Positions 1 through 9,142 of a DNA stretch of 64,000 bases are shown in pieces. The notes below the pieces were generated by a model. It saw nothing but the letters and a program-made list of their open reading frames with translations. It was not told where the DNA came from and did no database searches. The stretch's first letter is position 1. The number at the start of each line of letters is the position of its first letter. The stretch covers positions 248,001 to 312,000 of the forward strand of contig NZ_CANLOB010000002.1 in NCBI RefSeq assembly GCF_947492815.1, written 5' to 3'. The stretch comes from an uncultured Dokdonia sp. GTDB taxonomy: Bacteria > Bacteroidota > Bacteroidia > Flavobacteriales > Flavobacteriaceae. A program made the translations under genes and the position numbers.

Positions 1-1
1 G

Positions 2-880
2 CTGGACGTACTTGGCTATGCTCCTACTACGGTCTATAATCTGCCGAATCATTTAAAAGAATTCTTTCATTATCTGGAGAGAAGAGGACATCGTAATCTT
101 GATCTAGTAACGACTTTACTTATCCAAGAATATTACACCCAACTATCACAACGTGGAAACCAAAGACGTGGCGGGGGATTATCAAAAGCCTTTTTAAACA
201 AACACCAACAAGCTCTAAAGAAATTCTTAGTCTATCTCAAAGAACACAATGCCAATATCAAATTTGGCGTGCATCTCAAAGGAGAGAAAATATCCTATCA
301 CAATACAGATAAAGTCATCCTCACCCAAGACGAAATCAAACGACTCTTTAAAGCCTGTGATTATTCTCACATGAGTGAACACTTTCAAATGAGAGACCGT
401 GCAATACTTGTATTACTCTATAGTTGCGGACTCAGGCGAAATGAAGCAGTACATATCAATTGTGAAGATATCTTATTTGATAAAGGTCGTATCTATGTTC
501 GTAAAGGTAAAAACTACAAAGAACGCTTTGTGCCAATTAATCCATACAATCTAAGTATCCTCCAAGACTATCTCTATGAAGGAAGACCAGAGTTTCAGAA
601 TAACTATCAAACGGATGCTTTTTTGATTTCACAACGAGGAACCCGTATCAATGATATGTCGATAGCTAATAGACTGAAGTATATTGTTGATGCCAGTGAA
701 GATGAAAATATCCAAGCAAAGAATATTACCCTGCATACCTTACGTCATAGCATCGCTACGCACCTCATGCAAAATAAAGTGCCGATGAAATCTATTAGTC
801 AATTTCTCGGTCATTCTTCGCTTGAATCAACGCAGATATATACTCATTTAGTAACGATGAACGAACATGAAATCATTTGA
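2..880 (+). CDS. Tyrosine recombinase Int1, copy A (5' end outside window)
   Basis: XerD-like tyrosine recombinase that would cut and rejoin DNA at a short core site through a 3'-phosphotyrosine. The frame is open from base 2; by alignment with the complete copy at 33334 about 21 codons lie before the window, so the GTG at 269 is internal. The catalytic set is complete: Arg in CGLRRNE, Lys in VRKGK, His and Arg in HTLRH, His in GHSS and Tyr in QIYTHL. An N-terminal core-binding helical domain precedes the catalytic domain. Its stop overlaps the start of the next gene by 14 bases, so the two are probably translated together. Nearly identical to the copies at 20768 and 33334, which marks it as part of a repeated mobile unit. 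Confidence 0.93.
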   Translation: MDVLGYAPTTVYNLPNHLKEFFHYLERRGHRNLDLVTTLLIQEYYTQLSQRGNQRRGGGLSKAFLNKHQQALKKFLVYLKEHNANIKFGVHLKGEKISYHNTDKVILTQDEIKRLFKACDYSHMSEHFQMRDRAILVLLYSCGLRRNEAVHINCEDILFDKGRIYVRKGKNYKERFVPINPYNLSILQDYLYEGRPEFQNNYQTDAFLISQRGTRINDMSIANRLKYIVDASEDENIQAKNITLHTLRHSIATHLMQNKVPMKSISQFLGHSSLESTQIYTHLVTMNEHEII

Positions 881-1763
881 CACCTATCTCTATGAAAAGG
901 CGTATGCCAAATCAACAATCAATACCTATTTGATCTGTTACGATAAGTTTATGAGGTGGTGTGAATCAAAAGACTATGACCCGTATACCATTGATTATAA
1001 AACCTGTTTAACCTACGCAAAGAAAATACAACGTCCCACAGCAGGGAAGCGACCTTCAAAGAGAACGACCAAACTACGCATTGGAGCCTTAAAAGTATTC
1101 TTTAACTATCTGATAGAAGAAAACCATAGAGGAGATAATCCAATGGAGAATATGAACATCAGAGGAGCAAAACGAACCCTCAATCATAACCTCCTTGAAT
1201 ATGAAGAACTAGAAGATTTGTTTTATAGTTTCCCAACGCAGAATATAGAATTACCTCATAGTCCGTCGGTAGCGATACGGGATAAGGTAATCATAGGACT
1301 TATGGTATATCAAGGACTTTCTATTACCTCTATCAAACATCTGAAGATACAGCACGTAAATCTAGAACGGGGGAATATCTATGTACCAAGTACTCGTAAA
1401 ACCAACTATCGTAAGCTAGAAATCAAATCGCCACAGGTGCTTTCCTTAGCTCAATATATACAAACAGACAGGGAAACCCTGCAAAATGCTATAGCGTGCC
1501 ACACAGAGGCTTTTATACCGCAAAATTCGGATCGTTTTACAGTTGCTTGCCAGCTGTTTAAAAAACTCCGCAGAATTAACCTTAATATTAAAAACGCACA
1601 TCAGATACGAGCATCAGTGATTACCCATTGGTTAAAACTTCACAACATACGTGAAGTGCAATATATGGCAGGGCATCGCTATATTTCTTCAACCGAACGA
1701 TTCCTGCAAGATGATATTGAAAACTTGCAAGAAATGATTGATAATTTGCATCCTATCAATTAA
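867..1763 (+). CDS. Tyrosine-recombinase-like partner Int2, copy A
   Basis: 298-residue protein of the phage-integrase fold, encoded overlapping Int1. It has the N-terminal core-binding domain (about 1-95) and a catalytic-like domain. HxxR (HQIR, 245-248) and the GH motif (269-270) are kept, but the position of Arg I reads GLSITS instead of GLRxxE, and the nucleophile position is Phe (STERF, 279) instead of Tyr, nine residues after the GH histidine as in Int1. The same changes occur in every copy here, so they are not random decay. I infer a catalytically inactive or non-canonical partner that binds DNA or activates Int1. A Tyr at 272 is the only nearby alternative nucleophile. Confidence 0.88.
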   Translation: MKSFDTYLYEKAYAKSTINTYLICYDKFMRWCESKDYDPYTIDYKTCLTYAKKIQRPTAGKRPSKRTTKLRIGALKVFFNYLIEENHRGDNPMENMNIRGAKRTLNHNLLEYEELEDLFYSFPTQNIELPHSPSVAIRDKVIIGLMVYQGLSITSIKHLKIQHVNLERGNIYVPSTRKTNYRKLEIKSPQVLSLAQYIQTDRETLQNAIACHTEAFIPQNSDRFTVACQLFKKLRRINLNIKNAHQIRASVITHWLKLHNIREVQYMAGHRYISSTERFLQDDIENLQEMIDNLHPIN

Positions 1764-1905
1764 TTACATAGATTGTAATTCCTTAAATTAAATGTATTAC
1801 TCTAAACAAACCTCAATATTCATTGGGGATTATTTGTTTATTCTCCTCTGATTACGGGAAACCGTAACATTAAAAAGATTTAAAATTGTTATTTAACGGT
1901 TTGAA
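1764..1905 (+). repeat. Conserved recombinase tail, copy A
   Basis: About 140 bases after the Int2 stop that recur after remnants B (7374-7515) and D (36691-36826). It contains a terminator-like hairpin (CCTCAAT / ATTGGGG within AAACAA...TTGTTT, about 1804-1842), then the inverted repeat TTACGG-GAAA-CCGTAA (1852-1867), then the conserved AAATTGTTATTTAACGGTTT. Similarity stops at about 1905, where cargo-specific DNA begins. It could be the Int2 terminator, a recombination site, or both. Confidence 0.7.
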
Positions 1906-2008
1906 GAAATTATCAAGCTTTTACTATTTTAAATATGTTTGATAACGAGATATATAGTTCCTATGATAACTATATTCAATAATTAGGTTCAAACTGAAAA
2001 CCCACATT

Positions 2009-3625
2009 ATGAAAAAAATACTACTATTAGGAATTTCGATTGTCCTTAGCTTAAACATCTATGGGCAAGACTCATTTTTTGAAAAAGGTTCTACAAAATT
2101 CAATTTCGAAAGCCCAATATCTAATATCCCAAAAGATGACGTCTCTTTTATTGATTTTACACATAATAATATTGTGAATCACCCATTAGATAAGAAAGGC
2201 ACAGGCAGTATATCAAGTAATTTTATAAAAGTTCCTCAAGTAATAATTCAGAAAAAAAATATTGCAAGAATAGTTTTCTACACTCAAAATCAAAATGAGA
2301 ATACTGATGTTGAAAACGTACTTATAAATAACGATATCAATGGAGAAATGTCAATTACTTACTATAGTGATAACGTTGTGAAATTAGAAGAAAAAGTTGA
2401 CTTGAGAAATAATTGGGTGGAATACCATAAAAATATTGACATCTACAATATTAATAAGGTTTCAATCACTTTTAATTCATCGAGTTTAAAGTCAAAACTT
2501 TTTGTTGATAAAATAAAAATCAGTCAATACTCGGAGAAAGGAGCTGATTACTATAAGTCAAGAGAGGATAATGAAAAATTAATATTAAGTACTGTTAATG
2601 GCACGAATTATAGTGAACAAATAAATGCGATAAAAAATGTATATGATGATAATATATTGGATTTATTCGAATACAGAGAGCAAGTAATCAAAGTCAAATC
2701 ATTTGGAGAAGGTGTTGATTTAGGTATACAAAAAGAAGCCCTTATTAATCCATTTAAATATCCAAGTTTCACTCTTTATTTCAACAAACTGAAAAATAAA
2801 GCAGATAGTGCGACAAAATTAGAATTAGAAAACATTAGTTCTGAAATCAACAAAGGAAGCTGGCTAAATATTGTTGGAAATATTGCTAATGTAATAACAG
2901 GAGGAACATTCAATAGTCTTATAGAATCTATAAATGATATCGTAAATGAACAGATTATTACATACAATAATTCGGAGATATACAAATTGAGTGGTAAACT
3001 ATTTACTCTAAAAAGTAATGGAGGACTTAAACCATTTGATGATCCAAGTGGAGTGAGGGCTTATAATGATAGTATATCTAAAGACAAAGATTATATAACA
3101 TTTTTAAAAAGACTTCAGATTTTACAACTTTCAAGAAATGAGAATTATAATCAATTTGCAAAAACAAAAAATAAGATTGACATCTTAGAAGAAAATATTG
3201 ATTTATTACTTAATCGGATTCTACAAGAAGCTGATTTAAGTTTGATAATTAATGATGCTTACCGAAATGGAAGATTAAACAATATAAAATACTATGATTT
3301 ATTTGATGAAAAGTTTGACGCTACAGTAGATGATGTGAATATTTTAATTGATAAAAAAATCAAATACTCTTTAATCAAAAACGATTTAAACAACCTGAAA
3401 AAAGAATATTCTATACTAATGAGTGCTGTAAAAACTCATTATGATAATTCTTTTACATCTATTTCGTTCAGGGAAGATTTATTTGATAAATTAAATACAT
3501 CTGATGGTTTTGATAAAATCAAAGAGGATTGGAAGACAAACGTAAGGTCGCTTTCTGAAACTTACAGGAAAAGTTCAATATTGAAAGATTTGAAAGAAAT
3601 CACAAAGAGTAGTAAGCTGAAATAG
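2009..3625 (+). CDS. Secreted protein of unknown function (538 aa)
   Basis: I do not recognise the family. It opens with a clear Sec signal peptide (MKKILLLGISIVLSLNIYGQ), so it is exported. Residues about 20-170 look beta-rich and could be a carbohydrate-binding-like or jelly-roll fold (inference only). The rest is rich in charged helices, with likely coiled coils at about 365-410 and 430-470. There is no lipobox Cys. It is the first gene after recombinase tail A, 104 bases from the end of the repeat, and is separated from the next operon by 212 bases, so it is probably transcribed alone. Low G+C like the rest of the island. Confidence 0.75.
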   Translation: MKKILLLGISIVLSLNIYGQDSFFEKGSTKFNFESPISNIPKDDVSFIDFTHNNIVNHPLDKKGTGSISSNFIKVPQVIIQKKNIARIVFYTQNQNENTDVENVLINNDINGEMSITYYSDNVVKLEEKVDLRNNWVEYHKNIDIYNINKVSITFNSSSLKSKLFVDKIKISQYSEKGADYYKSREDNEKLILSTVNGTNYSEQINAIKNVYDDNILDLFEYREQVIKVKSFGEGVDLGIQKEALINPFKYPSFTLYFNKLKNKADSATKLELENISSEINKGSWLNIVGNIANVITGGTFNSLIESINDIVNEQIITYNNSEIYKLSGKLFTLKSNGGLKPFDDPSGVRAYNDSISKDKDYITFLKRLQILQLSRNENYNQFAKTKNKIDILEENIDLLLNRILQEADLSLIINDAYRNGRLNNIKYYDLFDEKFDATVDDVNILIDKKIKYSLIKNDLNNLKKEYSILMSAVKTHYDNSFTSISFREDLFDKLNTSDGFDKIKEDWKTNVRSLSETYRKSSILKDLKEITKSSKLK

Positions 3626-3837
3626 TGAATGATATAAAACATTATGTGAATTACTGCCAACAATATGATTTGTGTGTTTTCGGGAAGGCACAAAATTTTT
3701 AATTGGATGAATTGCCAAAAATAAAATAATAAGTAAAATTTAAAATTTTGACTTGTGTTTAATCCGAAATAAAACTGCTTTTTAACAGCACTACGTTTCA
3801 TATACAAGCACATTGTAGGATATTAAAATAAGATTGA

Positions 3838-5004
3838 ATGAGAAGAATAAATGTATTAATAGCAAGTAATTCATTTAAAGAGAGTCTATCTTCAAGTGAA
3901 GCTAATGACTCAATTGAAAAAGGCTTGAGGTTATTTGAACCACTTTCGAATATAAACTTCTCTTTTCGGAAAAAAGAGATTTGTGATGGAGGGACAGGGT
4001 TTTCAGAAATTCTATCGAAGTCGCTTAATGGACATTTAGAAATAACTAAAAGCAGAAACCCCTTAATGAAAGAGATTAATTCTCATTATGGTGTTTGTGA
4101 AACTAAAGAAAATGTTTTTATAGAAGTTGCCCAAACTGCTGGTCTAGCACTTTTAAATAGAGAGGAGAGAAACCCTATCAATACAACTTCATTCGGTGTA
4201 GGCTTGCAAATCAAGGACTCAATAAAAAAATTTAAACCAAAAAACATATATATAGGGTGTGGCGACACAGCAATTAATGATTATGGAGTTGGTATGCTAA
4301 CAGCTTTGGGTGTTGAGTTTTTAGATGAAAAAGAAAATATCATTGATGCAAAAACACCAAAAGATATTCTGAGTATTAAAAAAATAAATCTAAATAAGAG
4401 TGATTCAATCAATTTCTTAAGAAATAATTGTAACGTATTTATCTGTGGAAATTTGAGCAGCATTATTGGAGGGAAGACAGGAACTTCTAATGTTTATGCC
4501 AAACAAAAAGGTGCAAGTGATGAAGATATTGATATTTTAAATAAAGTCAAAACACATTGGCTCAAGCTAACAAAATTACATTTTTCTGAAAATATTGAGT
4601 ATATTCCAGGATGTGGAGCTGGTGGAGGAATTGGAGGTTCAGCATATTTGTTTTTAACCGCAAGATTGACTTATAGCTTTGAAAAAATATTTGAAATTAT
4701 TAACCTAGAAAAAGACATAATTTGGGCTAATTTAGTATTAACAGGGGAAGGTTTACTCGACTTAAACTCCCTAAAAGGAAAGGCTCCAATTTGCGTTGCA
4801 CTTCATTCAAAAAAATTTAATAAACAAGTTGGTTTAATAGCTGGTTCAGTTGGAGATGATTGTTCAAATGTTATGATTAGAGCAGGTGTTGATTTTGTTG
4901 AACCTTTGACAAATAGTGATATTTCTGTTTTAAATTACATTAGCAAGGCAAAACAATTAGTTACTCAAGCAAGTTTTAGATTGGCAAGAAAATTATATAA
5001 CTAA
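3838..5004 (+). CDS. Glycerate kinase family protein
   Basis: 388 residues matching the glycerate kinase type-1 (GlxK/GarK) family, which phosphorylates D-glycerate with ATP. Family blocks seen: N-terminal VLIASNSFKESLSS (5-18), GGTG (about 52), IGCGDTAINDYGVGML (about 139-154), GGKTGTSN near 212, PGCGAGGGIGGSA (about 258-270) and LTGEGLLD (about 300). Length is usual for the family. It is the first gene of a tight four-gene operon (glycerate kinase, HAD phosphatase, MBL hydrolase, thymidylate-kinase-like); its TAA shares one base with the next ATG. In an accessory island and next to nucleotide-type enzymes the physiological substrate may not be glycerate. Confidence 0.85.
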   Translation: MRRINVLIASNSFKESLSSSEANDSIEKGLRLFEPLSNINFSFRKKEICDGGTGFSEILSKSLNGHLEITKSRNPLMKEINSHYGVCETKENVFIEVAQTAGLALLNREERNPINTTSFGVGLQIKDSIKKFKPKNIYIGCGDTAINDYGVGMLTALGVEFLDEKENIIDAKTPKDILSIKKINLNKSDSINFLRNNCNVFICGNLSSIIGGKTGTSNVYAKQKGASDEDIDILNKVKTHWLKLTKLHFSENIEYIPGCGAGGGIGGSAYLFLTARLTYSFEKIFEIINLEKDIIWANLVLTGEGLLDLNSLKGKAPICVALHSKKFNKQVGLIAGSVGDDCSNVMIRAGVDFVEPLTNSDISVLNYISKAKQLVTQASFRLARKLYN

Positions 5005-5654
5005 TGAAAAAAAGAGCATTTGTTTTTGATTTATGGAATACCTTAGTTGTAAAAGAAGGGAAAAAAGAAACGGATTTGGTAGCTGAATATTTTGACTTAC
5101 CAAGAAATGAAGTACACGAATGGATTAGAATATCTAGTGTTGGTAAGAATGGAAAAGAAAAATATAAAGTATTTGAGTCTTTATGTTTAGAAAACGATTT
5201 AGAGTTTACCAAAAAAGATGCTGATTTTATTGATAGTCTTTATGATATTTATTCAAAGGAAGTCCATTGGATTGATGGAGCGAAAGAATTATTAAAAGAT
5301 CTTAAAAAAAAGGGATATATCATTGGTGTTTTATCAAACACAACTGAATTGTCACATTCTGTAATAAAACAACTAGGATTGGATGAGTTGGCAGATTTTG
5401 TGGTATTATCTTGTGATGTGGGATATTTAAAGCCTGATCCTAGAATTTTTCAAATCATGTTAGATAAGATTGGTATAGAAAGTCAAGAAGCATTTATGAT
5501 TGGAGATAAAATAACAACTGACATTCTTGGTGCAAAAACCGTGAATATGGACACGATCCTTTTTGACCCAAAAATAGATAATAATAAAAACAAATATAAT
5601 TCTTCGATTAATGGAATAGTAAACAAAATATCTAACGTAATAGAATTCACTTAA
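5004..5654 (+). CDS. HAD-family hydrolase
   Basis: 216-residue haloacid-dehalogenase-like phosphatase. Motif I is FDLWNTLV (nucleophile Asp9, with Trp rather than Asp at +2, as in many dehalogenase-type members); motif II is VLSNTTE; motif III Lys is in LKPDP; motif IV is IGDKITTDILGAK. The cap between motifs I and II is helical. It starts inside the stop of the glycerate kinase gene (TAATGA), so it is translationally coupled to it. The substrate cannot be read from sequence; a phosphorylated metabolite made or used by the neighbours is the simplest guess. Confidence 0.85.
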   Translation: MKKRAFVFDLWNTLVVKEGKKETDLVAEYFDLPRNEVHEWIRISSVGKNGKEKYKVFESLCLENDLEFTKKDADFIDSLYDIYSKEVHWIDGAKELLKDLKKKGYIIGVLSNTTELSHSVIKQLGLDELADFVVLSCDVGYLKPDPRIFQIMLDKIGIESQEAFMIGDKITTDILGAKTVNMDTILFDPKIDNNKNKYNSSINGIVNKISNVIEFT

Positions 5655-5668
5655 TAAAATAGAACAAA

Positions 5669-6373
5669 ATGAAAATAACAAAGTATTCTCAATTCACATA
5701 TACTGTAGAAAACAAGCAAGGTAAAAAATTGCTTATTGATCCTGGAAAATATAATTATGAAAATAATTTTACAACAAAAGACTTCGGTCATATTGATTTA
5801 ATGATAATCACTCATAAGCATGCAGATCATCACGATATAAACGCAGAAGGAGAAATAGTTAAAAATTCAACCCCTATAGTCTACACAAATACAGAGATTG
5901 GTGAAAAAGATTTTGCAAAAGAAAGAGGCTATCGTATAGCAAAAGTCGGTGATGTAATTAATGAGCTTGGTTTTAAAATCACTTTAACTTTTACTGACCA
6001 CTTTGCGAAAGGAGAATTTGTAATTAATTTTGGTATGTTCATAGAATGTGACGGAAAGTCATTTTATCATACTAGTGACACGAGATTTTTAGAACAAAAT
6101 ATGTATGATTATGAGTTAGTTAAGAATCCAAATGTTTTGACTTTACCAATTAGTAACAGAGGGGTTGTTATGGGCATAGAAGACGCTATTGTTTTCACTT
6201 CTCAAATTGTACCTGAAATTGTAATTCCAGCTCATTATGACAGCCCAAAAGATAGTGTTAGAGTTAATCCACAAGATTTTGTAGATAGATTTAAAGTTTT
6301 AGAAAATCGTATAGAAACTCTCAAAAAAGTAAAAGTCCAAGTCTTAAATTTTGGAGAATCTCTAAATCCATAA
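5669..6373 (+). CDS. MBL-fold metal-dependent hydrolase
   Basis: 234-residue metallo-beta-lactamase-fold protein of the UlaG-like branch. The metal-binding motif THKHADHHD (HxHxDH) is at about 51-59; further metal ligands are likely in FYHTSDTR (about 133-139) and IPAHYD (near 189). UlaG-like proteins hydrolyse phosphate-containing cyclic substrates or lactones; some are phosphodiesterases. Third gene of the operon, 14 bases after the HAD gene and 1 base before the kinase gene. No signal peptide, so cytoplasmic. Confidence 0.85.
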   Translation: MKITKYSQFTYTVENKQGKKLLIDPGKYNYENNFTTKDFGHIDLMIITHKHADHHDINAEGEIVKNSTPIVYTNTEIGEKDFAKERGYRIAKVGDVINELGFKITLTFTDHFAKGEFVINFGMFIECDGKSFYHTSDTRFLEQNMYDYELVKNPNVLTLPISNRGVVMGIEDAIVFTSQIVPEIVIPAHYDSPKDSVRVNPQDFVDRFKVLENRIETLKKVKVQVLNFGESLNP

Positions 6374-6374
6374 T

Positions 6375-6983
6375 ATGCCAAATTTAATCTTATTTGAAGG
6401 AACAGATGGTTCTGGCAAAACGACATTAATTAATAATTTCAAAAATTTTCTTGAGAAGAAGAAAAAAACTTGCCAGATTATAGACAAATTGTCTATTGAT
6501 ACAGCTAAAAGCATTACTTCTGTTTATAACAAAGCAGAACTACATAAACTAACAGAAATATATTTAAGAGTGGCTCGTGAATTCTCTAAAATTAATGCTA
6601 TTGATAATAGTTATGACTACATAATAATTGATAGAGCAATAATTAGTCTTATTTCTACAATAAATATTTATGGCTTTAAAACAGAAGAGTTTGATGCGGT
6701 AATAAATAAAATAATAGAACATTACGATATTTATTCAACTGTATTTTGTTGCCCACCTTTCGAAATTGCTCGAAAGAGAATAGAAGAAAGAGCATTAACA
6801 ACAAAAACTCCTCTTTCAAAAAAAGAACAAAAAGGTTTTGAATACAATAAAATGATTTATGATAATCTTGTTTCATTATCTCAAAACAAAAAAATAACTG
6901 GGAATCAAGTTTTGATTATAGATTCTCATGAGAATAACGAAGAGCAATGCTTAAAGTTAGTAACAGAATTCTATAAAGAATAA
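6375..6983 (+). CDS. Thymidylate-kinase-like P-loop kinase
   Basis: 202-residue protein of the dTMP kinase fold. The Walker A loop is FEGTDGSGKTTL at 6-17; the DRx segment IIDRAIISL is near 78; a lid-like Arg-rich stretch ARKRIEERALTT is near 133-144. Length fits the family (about 200-215), but this is an accessory copy and it may act on another (d)NMP. Last gene of the glycerate kinase/HAD/MBL operon; only 21 bases separate its stop from recombinase remnant B, so the cargo ends here. Confidence 0.8.
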   Translation: MPNLILFEGTDGSGKTTLINNFKNFLEKKKKTCQIIDKLSIDTAKSITSVYNKAELHKLTEIYLRVAREFSKINAIDNSYDYIIIDRAIISLISTINIYGFKTEEFDAVINKIIEHYDIYSTVFCCPPFEIARKRIEERALTTKTPLSKKEQKGFEYNKMIYDNLVSLSQNKKITGNQVLIIDSHENNEEQCLKLVTEFYKE

Positions 6984-7004
6984 CCACTTACAACAAAAGA
7001 TTAT

Positions 7005-7373
7005 TCGTAAAACCAACTATCGCAAGCTAGAAATCAAATCGCCACAAGTCATTTCCTTAGCCCAGTATATACAAACGGATAGGAAACCTTGCAAAATGCT
7101 ATAGCGTCCCACACAGAGGCTTTTATACCGCAAAATTCGGATCGTTTTACCGTTGGCAACCAACTGTTTAAAAAACTCCGTAGAATTAATCTGAATATCA
7201 AAAACGCACATCAGATACGTGCATCAGTGATTACACATTGGTTAAAGCTTCACAACATACGAGAAGTGCAATATATGGCAGGGCATCGCTATATTTCTTC
7301 TACCGAGAGATTTCTGGAAGACAGTATTGAAAACCTACAAGAAATGATTGATAATTTGCATCCTATCAATTAA
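7005..7373 (+). pseudogene. Int2 3' remnant B
   Basis: Matches the last about 120 codons of Int2, starting abruptly at the codon for Arg177 (TCGTAAAACCAACTATCG). A missing G near 7083 (ATAGGAAACC against ATAGGGAAACC in copy C) shifts the frame, so only the part from 7089 on reads as Int2, ending in the shared C-terminus NLHPIN. It keeps the Phe at the nucleophile position (STERF). It separates cargo 1 from cargo 2 and is followed by a full recombinase tail. Confidence 0.85.
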
Positions 7374-7515
7374 TTACTGTATCTTGTTAATTCCTTAAAT
7401 TAAATGTATTACTCTAAACAAGCCTCAATATTCATTGGGGATTATTTGTTTATTCTCCTCTGATTACGGAAACCCGTAAAACTAAACTATTTTAAAATTG
7501 TTATTTAACGGTTTT
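7374..7515 (+). repeat. Conserved recombinase tail, copy B
   Basis: Second copy of the tail seen at 1764-1905: hairpin CCTCAAT / ATTGGGG near 7417-7437, then TTACGG-AAAC-CCGTAA at 7464-7479, then AAATTGTTATTTAACGGTTTT. It ends about 35 bases before the SLATT gene, so promoter elements for cargo 2 may lie at its edge. Confidence 0.7.
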
Positions 7516-7549
7516 AATGTTTTCATTGAATTAAAATTAATAATAAAAT

Positions 7550-8203
7550 ATGGCTAAAAGCTTTGTCAAAGAAAAGGGGAAGGAACATTTAGATAAAGAT
7601 TTTCTTGAAGAATTGAAACATAAAATTTGGGCTACCAAAGGAACTAGATTTACAGCAAATAATCGTCTTAAGACAATTGATCGATACTCTACATTGAGTT
7701 TGAGTTTTGTTTCTGCATATTTGATAATTTTTGGATTAATATCTGTATATAACCTTTATAATCCTGAAACTATTAATCCCGATATAATAGCTTTTACAAT
7801 TACGGCTCTTTCCATATTAGTATTAGTCTTCTCTTTATTGGAAAATGCTCAGAATTATCCAGTTAAAGCTAAAAATTTTCACGACTGCGCATTAGATTTA
7901 GCAGATTTATATAATGAGTTACAGAATTACAAATCATATAATGCAAAAGCTACTAAAGAAGAAAAATTGGAATTTTGTATGAATTTACAAAAGGAATATC
8001 AAAATGTTTTAAGAAGGTATCAAAATCATTCACCTATAGATAATAAAAGATTTAGATTAAATCACCCTGATTATTATCCTATAAAATGGTTTGAATGGAT
8101 TACAACACCATTATGGTACTTTGTTAAATCAAGATTAATTTATTTATTGACAATAATAATACCTGGAGTAATACTTTACTTACTTCTTCAAAAACTACTT
8201 TAA
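7550..8203 (+). CDS. SLATT-domain membrane protein
   Basis: 217 residues with the layout of SLATT effectors: a charged N-terminal helix (about 10-40), two adjacent transmembrane helices (about 50-72 and 80-103), a long cytoplasmic helical region with the characteristic AKNFHDCALDLADLYNEL (about 108-125), and a hydrophobic C-terminal segment (about 193-215). SLATT proteins are proposed pore-forming effectors in nucleotide-signalling and other defence systems. It lies 15 bases upstream of hamA, in the same operon, which suggests that it acts as a membrane effector attached to the Hachiman module; that role is inferred. No NTP-synthase gene is nearby. Confidence 0.75.
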   Translation: MAKSFVKEKGKEHLDKDFLEELKHKIWATKGTRFTANNRLKTIDRYSTLSLSFVSAYLIIFGLISVYNLYNPETINPDIIAFTITALSILVLVFSLLENAQNYPVKAKNFHDCALDLADLYNELQNYKSYNAKATKEEKLEFCMNLQKEYQNVLRRYQNHSPIDNKRFRLNHPDYYPIKWFEWITTPLWYFVKSRLIYLLTIIIPGVILYLLLQKLL

Positions 8204-8218
8204 TTTAAAATATTAAAT

Positions 8219-9139
8219 ATGGATTTTAAAGTATTATTAAGTGATTTTTTTTCAACTTTTTGTAAAGATTCTAGTCTGAACCCTATAGCTAAAAAAAAGG
8301 TGCTTAGTTTAATTAATGATTTTGAAGATGGAAATTGGAGATACACAAAGTTTCAAAATTTTATATGGGATAATATTGCAGATACTGCATTATCCTTTAG
8401 AGAAAGAGATAGCTTAATTAATCAACCTTTATCTCAACTATCTGAATCTGCTAAGAAGCTAAGATTGACTGATAAAGATAGTGATCTAAGTAAAGGAAGT
8501 GAATTATCAGAAATCTTACTTTATGGAATAATGAAACATTATTATAAAGCACTACCTGTTGTCCCAAAAATATATTATAAACAGAATCCTAATGATAATG
8601 CAAAAGGTGCTGATAGTGTACATATTGTTGTTGAAGATAATGACTTTAGTATTTGGTTTGGTGAAGCTAAATTCTATAATAGTATAGAAGATGCTCGCTT
8701 AGGTGAAATTATAACATCAGTAGAGAACTCTCTTAAAACAGATAAGATAAAAAAAGAAAATAGTATCATAACTGACTTGCAAGATTTAGATCTCTTAATA
8801 GACGATAATCTAGAATTAAGAGAAAGGATAAAAAATGCATTATCCACGCGAGAATCTATTGATGATTTAAAGCCAAAGTTACATATCCCTATTTTGTTAT
8901 TACATGAATGCCCAATTACACCTAAATACGATCAATTAACTTCAGCTTATGAGTTAGAAATTTCTAATTATCATAAACAAAGAGCTCAATCATATTTTAA
9001 AAAACAGATAAATAAATTTGGGAATACATTACATAATTATTCTGAAATAAGTTTCCATCTTATTTTGTTTCCAGTACCTGTTAAGAAAGATATTATTGAT
9101 GAATTTATAAAAATTGCAAACTTTCATAAGAACAGATAG
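8219..9139 (+). CDS. hamA: Hachiman HamA-like nuclease subunit (DUF1837)
   Basis: 306 residues matching the DUF1837/HamA family, the nuclease subunit of the Hachiman anti-phage system. The PD-(D/E)xK core is visible: KGADSVHIVVED with Asp132, then WFGEAKFY with Glu149 and Lys151. Family-typical blocks IPILLLHE (about 223-230) and the C-terminal FHLILFPVPVKK are present. It ends 3 bases before the helicase gene, the usual hamA-hamB arrangement. Known for the family: HamA is held inactive by HamB and degrades DNA once the complex meets aberrant DNA ends. Catalytic residues look intact. Confidence 0.87.
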   Translation: MDFKVLLSDFFSTFCKDSSLNPIAKKKVLSLINDFEDGNWRYTKFQNFIWDNIADTALSFRERDSLINQPLSQLSESAKKLRLTDKDSDLSKGSELSEILLYGIMKHYYKALPVVPKIYYKQNPNDNAKGADSVHIVVEDNDFSIWFGEAKFYNSIEDARLGEIITSVENSLKTDKIKKENSIITDLQDLDLLIDDNLELRERIKNALSTRESIDDLKPKLHIPILLLHECPITPKYDQLTSAYELEISNYHKQRAQSYFKKQINKFGNTLHNYSEISFHLILFPVPVKKDIIDEFIKIANFHKNR

Positions 9140-9142
9140 TAT

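Noticed and set aside
1804..1842. Tail hairpin read as an integron attC site
   Set aside because: There is no R'/L' box arrangement or extrahelical base, the recombinases are not IntI, and the hairpin can equally be the Int2 terminator.
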